From Ignavibacteria bacterium (lineage in GTDB: Bacteria > Bacteroidota > Ignavibacteria > Ignavibacteriales > Melioribacteraceae): 11,088 nt of DNA. Position numbers and translations under genes: made by a program. Below, one piece after another: positions 1 to 7,848 of the stretch. Positions within the stretch are counted from its first letter, which is position 1; each line of letters starts with the position of its first letter. The notes under the pieces are model-generated. The model saw nothing but the letters and a program-made list of their open reading frames with translations, made no database searches and was not told where the DNA came from. Location: assembly GCA_003233295.1 (NCBI GenBank), contig QILJ01000154.1, forward strand, positions 1 through 11,088, written 5' to 3'.

Positions 1-3000
1 CATTCATTTTTCGAATCGGAAAAATAACAACTTTTACAATGAGAAGTTTTTGTTTTAAAAATACCGTTTCTCATCGAGTAAACAATCTGCTCTAACTCTT
101 CTTCAAATTTCTTCAACTGATCAGGATAAACTTTAAAGTTCGGAACTTTTCCCGGATCTTCAATAAAAATTAAACTGCATGTAACCTGCTTAACATTCTT
201 CAATAACTTGCTAATGAGAAGTGCATAAAACTTTAGTTGCGGTTTATAGTTCTCTAATTTTTCTTCTGCTGTAAATTTTTGGAGGCTATCGGTCTTGTAA
301 TCAAATATCAGGATGCTTTCGCCGTCAAAGATCACTTTATCCAAAATACCGTAGATGAAATAGTTATTTAACTTTGTGTAAATTTCAAATTCATTACGAA
401 AGTTTTTATACCCTTTTATTTTGTTGTATATCTCCGAAGAATAATAGTTCTTCACAGATTCATAAATAGAATTTATTGTTTCGTTGCTCTCATCAGAATT
501 TGGTTTCTCATTGAATGATCTCATCAGATCATAAGTTCTATCCTTTATCAAATCTAAAGGAGTATCTTCCTCAAGCAGTTTATGAACAATACTTCCTTTA
601 ATATTTGCGGAAAGTTCGTCGGAATCCTCTTTTGAATAATCGATAAAAGAATTATCGATGCTCATTTTTGAATGTAATGCGGAGTATCCCAATTCGTAGA
701 TCAAGTAGTACTTGAACGACGGACATTGATTGAACACAGCAATTTTCGTAGCAGAAATAATTTCATTTTTTGTTAGATCAGGAATAGTTTGCGTGGAGAC
801 CACCAAATCGCTTCGCTCACGAGTTTCTTCGTTAACTTCTTTTATCTGCGGGGTATCAATTTGATTTATCACAGGAATTGAAATCGAAATATCCCTCTTG
901 CTTCTTATGAACTCTTCATTCTCTTCCAGCATGAAGTTAACACTTCCTTCAATATTGAATATACCACTGAAGTCATCTATTGATAAGCCTTCTTTCAACA
1001 AATGCAAAAAAGAACCTTTCGACGGATTCAGTATACCGTCTTTATTCCTTTTGATGCTCGCCGTAATGAACAAGGAACTCTCCGCTCTTGTTACGCCAAC
1101 ATATAGCAGTCTTTTTAATTCCGCAATTGATTTTTTATGAGTGATATAATTGTATATGCAGACTATCGGTGCTGAGTGATATTGAGAAAAGTAATCATTG
1201 TTGATCGGAGTTCTTGTTAATATCCCAAATCTTTTATCGATACTGATCCCTTTTGATTTTACCTTATCATCTATCCCTACACCGTTTGCATCTATTAAAA
1301 AGACAACCGGAAATTCCAACCCTTTTGTCATTAGCTTTACAGCATTATCAGTTGACAGTAACGCAGCTTGGCTTTCATCCTCAGTTGAGTTGATCGCATC
1401 TTCCAGATAATTCACAAAATCAAAAAGAGTTCTTAATCCTTGTCCGCTAAAATCATTTGCCGCTGTTATCAACTTTTCAATATTCGATATATACTGCAAA
1501 CTGTTGTTCTTGGAAGAAAGAATAGCCCAATAGCCGGTATCCATAAGTATCTCACGGATCAGCATAGATATCTGCATTGTCCTGGCAAGTTGAAGATGCT
1601 TATTTAATTGTTCATATACCTTTCTTAGTACTTGCTTTTTCTTTGAAAGGATGTTTAACCTTTCGAAGTAGCTCTTTTCATCTTCCAAGGATAATTCGAA
1701 TAGTTCAGTATCGGGAAGCGTATAAAAAGGTGACCGTAAAACACCGATCAAAGCCGCATCATTATTAGGATTAGCTAAGAATGACAAGTAATTGAAAACG
1801 TCATAGACCTCCTGCCTTTGAAAAAATCCTTTCCCTCCATATATCAGGTAGGGGATTTTATATGTAATTAATGCTTTTTCAACTTCAGTAAATGATTTCC
1901 TCTTTCTTGAGAGAATTGCAATATCCCTCAGTTCAACTTCACTCTTTTGAGTTAACTCTATAATCTTCTTTGCGATCAGTTCGCTTTCACTATCGCTAAT
2001 ATCATTCTTTTCCGAAATTAGAAATCCAATCTCAGATTTATTCGAAGAACTCTTTGCACAAATTAACTCGTTGTATTTTACTTCATTATAAGTGAGATCC
2101 GGATTAGCAAATAATCTTGAGAAAAGTCTATTTGTAAAAAGTGTCAGTTCCGGTGACAGTCTGAAACTGTGGGGTAATTCAAGTAAGCTCTTATCATCTG
2201 AAGCTTTCCTGATATCGTCTTGTGTCTTTTGAAATATTTCGAGATCTGCCCCCCTGAACATGTAGATGCTTTGCTTCTCGTCTCCCACTATAAAAAGATT
2301 GCCACGTTTTAGATAATCCAAAATAGGGATGAATATATTATACTGAGTTTCGTTTGTATCCTGGTATTCATCAATCATAAAGTATTGATAGCGCCGAGAT
2401 AGATAATCAATTACATCTTTCTGCTTAAGCAGGTCTTGCGTAATAAGCAGAAGGTCTTCAAAGTCCAAGTACCTTAACTGTTGTTTTTTATCTTCGTACC
2501 TGCGTAATGCTTCGCTCCAAAGGTTCATTATTGATAGCCCAACTTTTGCAAGTTGCTTTTCAGAATCTTTATACTCTTCATCAAAATCAAAAACTTTGAA
2601 CTCCTCAGCAAAACTTTCAATTGTTTCCACTACAGAGTTGTACTCTTCTCTCTGATTTTTATTAAGATAACCTCTGGTTCTTATTTTTCCATTAGTCAGC
2701 ATCATTGCAAACAGATGATTGAGCTTTAAGATTTTCCGAAATGGATCATCTTCAATTTTAATTTCAAAGTACTGCTTAATCTCTTCTGCTAAGTCAGTAT
2801 TCTTTGCAGTTTGTAGTACTATATTATTTACCTGCACTATCTGATCAAAAATAGAAATAATCTCATCACCAAATATCTTATGAAAAAATTCTAAAAATGT
2901 CTGGTTGAAATAAGCTGATATTTTATCTTCGCCTTTTCTATAAATTTCATTATATAGTTTTTTAACGATGCTTCTTCTGGCAATCAAGGACTTCAAATGT

Positions 3001-3515
3001 TTACTGACAATAACGCGCGAACCGAATAGACGAATCATATTTTTTAAATCATCAAACAACTCGCCTTCGGTTTTAATTAACTCGCTTATCAATTCTTCAA
3101 TTATAGTGCTTATTAACTCATCGGAAAGCCTGTTATCAATAGGAGAGAAATTTGCATCAATCCCTGCTTCGGGAGAAAATTCTTTCAATAGATCCGTAGA
3201 GAAAGAATGGATTGTAGATATCTTTGCCGAAACTAATTGCCGTCTAATTTTTTCTAACTTTCTGACAACTTTATCATCTCCTTCTTCCTTGATGCGGCTT
3301 TCCAATTCATCCGCAATTTTTTTATATAATTCCGCAGCTGCTTTTTCAGTGAAAGTTATTGCAACAACATTATCGAGTGTAATATCTTTTTCCAAAAGTA
3401 TTGCAAGAAATCTGCGTGCAAGAACGAATGTTTTACCCGAACCGGCATTTGCTGTAAGGGAAATGTGCTTCTCAAAGTTCAGTGCATCTAATTGATATGG
3501 AGTTAAAGTTGACAT
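1..3515 (-). CDS. AddA/RecB-like UvrD-family helicase with C-terminal PD-(D/E)XK nuclease (3' end off window)
   Basis: This frame is open without a stop from ATG 3515 to the window edge (1171 codons plus a partial TGN codon). It encodes a superfamily 1A helicase fused to a nuclease, as in AddA/RecB enzymes that resect double-strand breaks for recombination. Visible motifs: Q motif near Q8; Walker A ANAGSGKT 22-29; motif Ia ITFTEKAAAEL near 54-64; motif II DEYQD 382-386; motif III GDEKQSIYMFRG 411-422; GGKGFFQRQEVYD 560-572; motif V KGLEFP 731-736; motif VI LLYVGVTRA 803-811. The nuclease domain has H978, D1059 and D1072-Y-K1074. C931 (in NQCPSF) and C1160-x2-C1163 resemble the iron-sulfur cysteines of AddB-type nucleases. 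Motif V lacks the usual IHKA-like tetrapeptide after LMT. The start lies 1 nt after the kinase stop, with only a distant AGGA at 3531-3534, so translation is probably coupled. Length and domain order suit AddA, but no AddB partner is visible. The protein is probably nearly complete at the edge. Confidence 0.93.
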   Translation of the reverse strand, partial: MSTLTPYQLDALNFEKHISLTANAGSGKTFVLARRFLAILLEKDITLDNVVAITFTEKAAAELYKKIADELESRIKEEGDDKVVRKLEKIRRQLVSAKISTIHSFSTDLLKEFSPEAGIDANFSPIDNRLSDELISTIIEELISELIKTEGELFDDLKNMIRLFGSRVIVSKHLKSLIARRSIVKKLYNEIYRKGEDKISAYFNQTFLEFFHKIFGDEIISIFDQIVQVNNIVLQTAKNTDLAEEIKQYFEIKIEDDPFRKILKLNHLFAMMLTNGKIRTRGYLNKNQREEYNSVVETIESFAEEFKVFDFDEEYKDSEKQLAKVGLSIMNLWSEALRRYEDKKQQLRYLDFEDLLLITQDLLKQKDVIDYLSRRYQYFMIDEYQDTNETQYNIFIPILDYLKRGNLFIVGDEKQSIYMFRGADLEIFQKTQDDIRKASDDKSLLELPHSFRLSPELTLFTNRLFSRLFANPDLTYNEVKYNELICAKSSSNKSEIGFLISEKNDISDSESELIAKKIIELTQKSEVELRDIAILSRKRKSFTEVEKALITYKIPYLIYGGKGFFQRQEVYDVFNYLSFLANPNNDAALIGVLRSPFYTLPDTELFELSLEDEKSYFERLNILSKKKQVLRKVYEQLNKHLQLARTMQISMLIREILMDTGYWAILSSKNNSLQYISNIEKLITAANDFSGQGLRTLFDFVNYLEDAINSTEDESQAALLSTDNAVKLMTKGLEFPVVFLIDANGVGIDDKVKSKGISIDKRFGILTRTPINNDYFSQYHSAPIVCIYNYITHKKSIAELKRLLYVGVTRAESSLFITASIKRNKDGILNPSKGSFLHLLKEGLSIDDFSGIFNIEGSVNFMLEENEEFIRSKRDISISIPVINQIDTPQIKEVNEETRERSDLVVSTQTIPDLTKNEIISATKIAVFNQCPSFKYYLIYELGYSALHSKMSIDNSFIDYSKEDSDELSANIKGSIVHKLLEEDTPLDLIKDRTYDLMRSFNEKPNSDESNETINSIYESVKNYYSSEIYNKIKGYKNFRNEFEIYTKLNNYFIYGILDKVIFDGESILIFDYKTDSLQKFTAEEKLENYKPQLKFYALLISKLLKNVKQVTCSLIFIEDPGKVPNFKVYPDQLKKFEEELEQIVYSMRNGIFKTKTSHCKSCYFSDSKNE

Positions 3516-3516
3516 G

Positions 3517-4554
3517 TTAACTTTGTGTAATCCTAATTATAATTTCTGTTCCTTTTGGTGAAGTTTCACTTATAAATATTGTACCGTTCGTAATATCAAG
3601 GAATCGTTTTGCAAGTGCAAGACCAAGCCCCATTCCTTCTTTTTTGGTAGTATAATTTTCATCAAATATTTTTGTTTTTATTTCTTCCGGTATTCCTTTA
3701 CCGTCATCCTTAACCTGAATTTCAACAGCATCATTCATGCGTGTTAGGCTTATCCAAACATGCTCTGCTTCCGCTTGAATCGAGTTTCGTATAAGGTTGA
3801 TCATCATTCGCTGGAACTGTTCTCTGTCACTTTTCACTATAACTTTTTCCAGATCCGTAATTATACTTACCTTACAATCTTCCTCAATAAAGAGATCCAC
3901 AGTTTCTTTCAATATTCCAACCAGTTCTATGTCGAGTAGTTTTATTGTAGGCATCTTTGCAAAACTGGAAAATTCTGACGCTATGTTTGTTAAATTATCA
4001 ATTTGAGTAATTACGGTTGATGTAACTTTATTAAATATTTCATCAAATTTATCTGATTTATCTTTATACGCCGAGATAAGGTGCTGCACTGCTAATTTCA
4101 TTGGGGTTAACGGATTTTTTATTTCATGGGCAACTTGCTTTGCCATTTCTTTCCAAGCGGATTCGCGCTCAACTTCTGCCAATTCAACTTGATTTCTCTT
4201 CAACTCACGAACCATCCTGTTGAAGCCATCAATCAATTCTTTAATTTCTCCTCTGCCGAAACTCTGCAATTGGATATCCATATCACCGCGTCCAACTGAC
4301 TTTGTTGCTTTAGTTAGTTTTTCAATTGGTGATGAAATTTGATTTGCCAATAGTGTGCTGAATAGGATTATCATAATGATTGCAAGTGAATAAGTTCCAA
4401 ACAAAAATACGTTTAACTCAGTTCCCGTCATCGGTAGTTGGATTCTGTTGAAAGCATCACTCACTTTTATCACATACGTTTTATCTCCGAGCAGGGTCTT
4501 ATAATAGAATGAATTAAAGGTATATTTCTCGATTGACTCTTGAACTACATACTC
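3517..4554 (-). CDS. NtrY-like sensor histidine kinase, C-terminal part (TM, HAMP, HisKA, HATPase_c) separated by a frameshift
   Basis: This is the catalytic half of a membrane histidine kinase. The frame is open from a TAG at 4557-4555. The first usable start is GTG 4473, which has no clear ribosome binding site and lies inside sequence that reads as normal NtrY-like protein (K-V-S-D-A-F-N-R-I), so it is unlikely to be a true start. Numbering from 4473: membrane segment about 23-45, HAMP linker about 46-95, H-box AKQVAHEIKNPLTPMK with phospho-acceptor H116, N-box NLIRN ending at N230, G1 box DDGKG 256-260, G2 box EGMGLGLALAK 279-289. The phrase AWKEMAKQVAHEIKNPL is typical of NtrY-family kinases. 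All catalytic boxes are intact, so only the junction with the upstream sensor part (4545-7283) is broken. The cognate NtrX-like regulator is not in the window. The stop precedes the helicase start by 1 nt, which suggests one transcript. Confidence 0.9.
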   Translation of the reverse strand, partial: EYVVQESIEKYTFNSFYYKTLLGDKTYVIKVSDAFNRIQLPMTGTELNVFLFGTYSLAIIMIILFSTLLANQISSPIEKLTKATKSVGRGDMDIQLQSFGRGEIKELIDGFNRMVRELKRNQVELAEVERESAWKEMAKQVAHEIKNPLTPMKLAVQHLISAYKDKSDKFDEIFNKVTSTVITQIDNLTNIASEFSSFAKMPTIKLLDIELVGILKETVDLFIEEDCKVSIITDLEKVIVKSDREQFQRMMINLIRNSIQAEAEHVWISLTRMNDAVEIQVKDDGKGIPEEIKTKIFDENYTTKKEGMGLGLALAKRFLDITNGTIFISETSPKGTEIIIRITQS

Positions 4555-7283
4555 CTAAGCAGTCCAATTTTATAATAAATCCCTTCGGAGCTATAGAGCA
4601 GATTTATATTTTCATAAATTGCGAAATGAACTCCGAGATCATTTACAGCTTTTTCAAAAATAGCAGTTTCAGTTAAAGTGGAATTATTAAAATAGTTACC
4701 CAGAAACTGGCTGACATTATCAGCTCTTTTGCCTAGTTTATAATATACAGCAGCGCTGTTCTTCTCTTCAGTAATTTCTTTAAAATAGGTTGCTAACAGG
4801 ATTAATGGCAATATTGATACAACCAATAACGTAAGTAATATTTTCGTTTTAAAACTTATTTTGAATTCACTTTTCTTTGGGAAATTCTTTAATGTGATCA
4901 TCAATAAAATAAGCACTATCATCAAACTGTGAATGAACAGAACCTTAAAGAAATCATAAAGGTTCCATGCAACATCCTTATTACGCAATCCCACGGCAAT
5001 GATCTCTTCAACATCTTTATGTTTACGGCGGTTTAAGTAAAAAGTATGACCTTCACGGTTTATTCTGATGTTCACCCAAGCTTCATTACTCTGATTAAAT
5101 TTTGTATTGAGCAGTTTTTCCATTTCGGGTTCCGATATTAATGCATCGGTATAATAGTTGATCAGTTCCCCATTTCTAAATTCAAATATTTTCAGCAGAT
5201 CACGATTGACCGAAATTTTAGAGATAGGACTTGAAGAACTGAGGAACTTTTCATTCTCATCAAAGCCGAAACCGTAAACATCATACAGCAGCGAAACCTC
5301 AATGTAGCCGAGTAATTTCTGTCCAAGTTTAATTGGTGTGATGGCTCGTATAACTTGGTTTTCAGTTCCTTCAATATTCTGATAGACTTTTTGAACTCCT
5401 TCCAAATCTGATTTATTATCATTCCAATCCCAGATAAAAGGTTCGTCGAATTCATAATTAAAACTGCCGAGTAATGTTTTATCAGGAGCGATGATATTGA
5501 TTATAGAACTTTTAGAATCTCTGGAGAGACTACTGTTGCTCCAAATCACAAATGCTTCAGAATTATAGTTTGTATTTTTATCCAAGAATTTTTGTTTTAT
5601 CGAGTTATCTTTCATTACACTGTGAACAATATCATCCGCATAATATTCAAGCAGACTAATACTTGAACGGGACATTTCTGCTGCAATGGTTTTCAGCGAT
5701 CTTTTTTCGAGATCGGAATTAAAATAACTTAACAATGATATCGACAAAAATGACCCTGAAAAAAGCACAGCTAGAAGAATTGAATATTTACTTGTTTTTG
5801 TAAACGCTATGTAATATGAAATGATCGTGGCAATCAAAACAGATAAGGTCCTTATGAACCAACTCGTTTGTGGATTCGGTTGTATAAGATCAAAGATTAC
5901 ACCGACTATTTCCAGAATAATTATTGATATTAAGAATTTCTTGATCTTATCTTTTGTAAATGTTTGGTCTAAAGTTTTCAATAGAAGAAGTACGAATATA
6001 ATTGCCAATAATACAAAGCCAGTCCCAATCAGCAGCACATTAAAATACATGAACGTGGTTGGCAAATCTGAAAAAAGCATGGTGTTTTTAAAATAGAGTA
6101 TAGTGGAATCGAATACAACGCTTTTTATTGTTGCCCCAAAAATTCTTAATATGGAAAAGAACAGCCCGCTTAAAATCAGGATCTGTGCAATACCGATAAA
6201 AGTATTATTTTGTTTTTTACTCGTTTCAACTCCCATTGAAGCAACTGACTTATAAATTATTATCAGAATAATGATCAATGAAATAACTGTCAGGAATAGT
6301 TCAATCGGAGATTTTACAATGCCGTATCCATAAGTGGAAGAAAAGTAAATTGGATTACTTAATACTGTAATATTAAGTTTACTAGGAATATCAAGAAGAA
6401 AAATTACTACTCTAAACAGAATTACATAAAATGATATTAAAATAATTTGAATTGATTTATATTTAATTTGTGATATGAACGGGAATAGCCAAAGCCCTAA
6501 GAAAATAAATGCTAAAAAAGTAAAGAAAGATTGAAACACAAACACACTGCTTTCAAAATTTTCAATGCTTTCATTTACATTTATCTTTTCGATTACAGCA
6601 TAACCAATTTTATTTCCCTGCTTGTTGGTAATATCGAATGTAAATTTTGGTGGTATTTGTTCAGGGAATAATCCTTTTTTTCGATAAACAATTTTCAGAT
6701 CAGCATTGTATTGATCGCTTAACTTTTTAGAAAGACTCAGCGGTTCAAAGTATTCGTTCCTTAATTTATAATGCTTCTCAAGCGGAATTGATAAAAATAT
6801 CGAACAATTTTTTCGAAGACTGAAAAGAGCGAGATAAGACTTGAGCGATGTATTATAAAAAAAACTTTCTTCATTATTTTTACTATTTAGAACGGTTCTG
6901 AGCTGACTATCAGTAATAGAATGATCATTATTCCAGACAATCAAATGCCCTGTACTATCATATATTCCAACACCAATGTCAGTGAATTCTTCTTTAGTTA
7001 CAAAGTCGAATAATTTTTCTTTTTCATTTTTATCTGATAACTTAGTTGACTCTATAACTTTTATGATCTTTTTTAATTTACTGAATAGCTTTGATTCTGT
7101 TTTTGTAATCAGTGATTGAGTTTCTACTTGTAGAGATGAAATCTTTTCTTCAAACTCTTTATCCTTATTTGTTTTCAAGGAGTTTGATACGATTGGTGAA
7201 AGTATTCCTGCAATTACTATTATTAAAATAGAACCGATGAAAAAGTAAAGATATTTTTTTTGATTTTTAATCCGGTTAATCAT
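4545..7283 (-). CDS. NtrY-like sensor histidine kinase, N-terminal polytopic sensor part (frameshifted from its kinase domain)
   Basis: This 912-residue reading frame has no kinase domain of its own. Hydrophobic segments lie near residues 12-33, 247-270, 277-298, 325-345, 361-383, 413-435, 449-468, 474-494, 500-520, 779-799 and 813-833. They leave two large, probably periplasmic, sensor regions (about 34-246 and 521-778) and a block of about eight helices between them. A short third loop follows residue 833 and runs to YSSEGIYYKIGLLRSM, where the frame ends at TAG 4547-4545. The next frame then continues with a plausible rest of the loop, another membrane segment, HAMP and kinase domains. The two parts therefore look like one protein of about 1,250 residues. 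ATG 7283 starts 9 nt after the DUF4783 gene, without a visible Shine-Dalgarno site. The ligand cannot be predicted. A genuine stand-alone sensor is possible but less likely. Confidence 0.85.
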   Translation of the reverse strand: MINRIKNQKKYLYFFIGSILIIVIAGILSPIVSNSLKTNKDKEFEEKISSLQVETQSLITKTESKLFSKLKKIIKVIESTKLSDKNEKEKLFDFVTKEEFTDIGVGIYDSTGHLIVWNNDHSITDSQLRTVLNSKNNEESFFYNTSLKSYLALFSLRKNCSIFLSIPLEKHYKLRNEYFEPLSLSKKLSDQYNADLKIVYRKKGLFPEQIPPKFTFDITNKQGNKIGYAVIEKINVNESIENFESSVFVFQSFFTFLAFIFLGLWLFPFISQIKYKSIQIILISFYVILFRVVIFLLDIPSKLNITVLSNPIYFSSTYGYGIVKSPIELFLTVISLIIILIIIYKSVASMGVETSKKQNNTFIGIAQILILSGLFFSILRIFGATIKSVVFDSTILYFKNTMLFSDLPTTFMYFNVLLIGTGFVLLAIIFVLLLLKTLDQTFTKDKIKKFLISIIILEIVGVIFDLIQPNPQTSWFIRTLSVLIATIISYYIAFTKTSKYSILLAVLFSGSFLSISLLSYFNSDLEKRSLKTIAAEMSRSSISLLEYYADDIVHSVMKDNSIKQKFLDKNTNYNSEAFVIWSNSSLSRDSKSSIINIIAPDKTLLGSFNYEFDEPFIWDWNDNKSDLEGVQKVYQNIEGTENQVIRAITPIKLGQKLLGYIEVSLLYDVYGFGFDENEKFLSSSSPISKISVNRDLLKIFEFRNGELINYYTDALISEPEMEKLLNTKFNQSNEAWVNIRINREGHTFYLNRRKHKDVEEIIAVGLRNKDVAWNLYDFFKVLFIHSLMIVLILLMITLKNFPKKSEFKISFKTKILLTLLVVSILPLILLATYFKEITEEKNSAAVYYKLGKRADNVSQFLGNYFNNSTLTETAIFEKAVNDLGVHFAIYENINLLYSSEGIYYKIGLLRSM

Positions 7284-7292
7284 GAACTAAAA

Positions 7293-7736
7293 TTAGTTTA
7301 TAGTAATTTGAGAGATCTTCCAAACCGTGCCGTTCTTTTTAAGAGAAACAAATACTTGGGAAGTACTGCGCATTCCATTCAAAGAATACGTAAACTGCCC
7401 TACGGCAAATGGTTGATCTTCCGAATCACTGATTCTAATGAACTTAAATCTGATAGGTTTATAGTTTGATAAAAATTCTTTTAAAACATAATACGATTGA
7501 TTCTGGCTGAAATATGACGATACGCCGTTTTCTAGACTGATGTATGTCTCGGTATCAAAGAAAAGTGAAAATTCCTTTACAGCGCCGCTGTTCATTCCAT
7601 TTTCAAACTTCAAGAATATTTTAGAAATTTCATTTTGTTCAGAATTAGAATTATTTCCAGCATTGGAAATTTCATTTATTCCAATGACATTAAACAGAAT
7701 TACTGTTAGTAATATTATAAAATTATTTTTGTTCAT
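7293..7736 (-). CDS. DUF4783-like exported protein (NTF2-like fold expected)
   Basis: This 147-residue protein begins with a signal-peptide-like segment: NKN, a hydrophobic core of about residues 6-19, and a likely cleavage site near N25-A26. The rest (about 36-147) matches my memory of DUF4783, small exported proteins common in Bacteroidota. Features include the helix KIFLKFENGMNSGAVKEFS, then a YISLENG strand, a Y-VLKEFLSNYKP helix, and C-terminal strands with AVGQFTY and VWKISQITIN. That order suits an NTF2-like cone fold. The function of DUF4783 proteins is unknown to me, and no catalytic residues stand out. There is no good Shine-Dalgarno site; the start is preceded by an A-rich TAAA. 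The gene ends 9 nt before the sensor kinase, so the two are probably co-transcribed, and the protein could be an accessory of that periplasmic sensor (inference). Confidence 0.75.
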   Translation of the reverse strand: MNKNNFIILLTVILFNVIGINEISNAGNNSNSEQNEISKIFLKFENGMNSGAVKEFSLFFDTETYISLENGVSSYFSQNQSYYVLKEFLSNYKPIRFKFIRISDSEDQPFAVGQFTYSLNGMRSTSQVFVSLKKNGTVWKISQITIN

Positions 7737-7828
7737 TTTAATAGGAATTATTGCACTTAAAATAAATAAAAGAGAATAAAAAACATAGCTTTAGAAAGGT
7801 AATTCGATAAAGAATAAAGATGATTTTA

Positions 7829-7844
7829 GAATAACTGATTATTC
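7829..7844. repeat. Short perfect hairpin after the lipoprotein gene
   Basis: GAATAA and TTATTC form a 6-bp stem around a 4-nt loop, starting 4 nt after the lipoprotein stop codon on the minus strand. All but two pairs are A:T and no T-tract follows on the minus strand. It may slow transcription or protect the 3' end, but it does not qualify as a strong intrinsic terminator. The rest of the 112-nt spacer 7737-7848 is AT-rich, and I see no convincing promoter in it. Confidence 0.35.
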
Positions 7845-7848
7845 GTTC

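Noticed and set aside
2968..3495. Plus-strand reading frame of 175 codons
   Set aside because: It lies antisense to the strongly motif-bearing helicase N-terminus (Walker A, Ia) and its product is low-complexity Ser/Asn-rich sequence with no domain. It is a shadow frame.
5192..5455. Second minus-strand frame of 87 codons inside the sensor kinase
   Set aside because: It overlaps the second exported sensor region in another frame, has no Shine-Dalgarno site and no recognisable domain.
7780..7787. Bacteroidota-type -7 element (TATGTTTT) upstream of the DUF4783 gene
   Set aside because: No TTTG -33 element is found at the proper distance, and such AT-rich octamers are expected by chance in this spacer.
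7829..7844. Intrinsic terminator between the lipoprotein and DUF4783 genes
   Set aside because: The hairpin is only 6 bp, mostly A:T, and no T-tract follows it on the transcribed strand, so it is listed only as a weak repeat.
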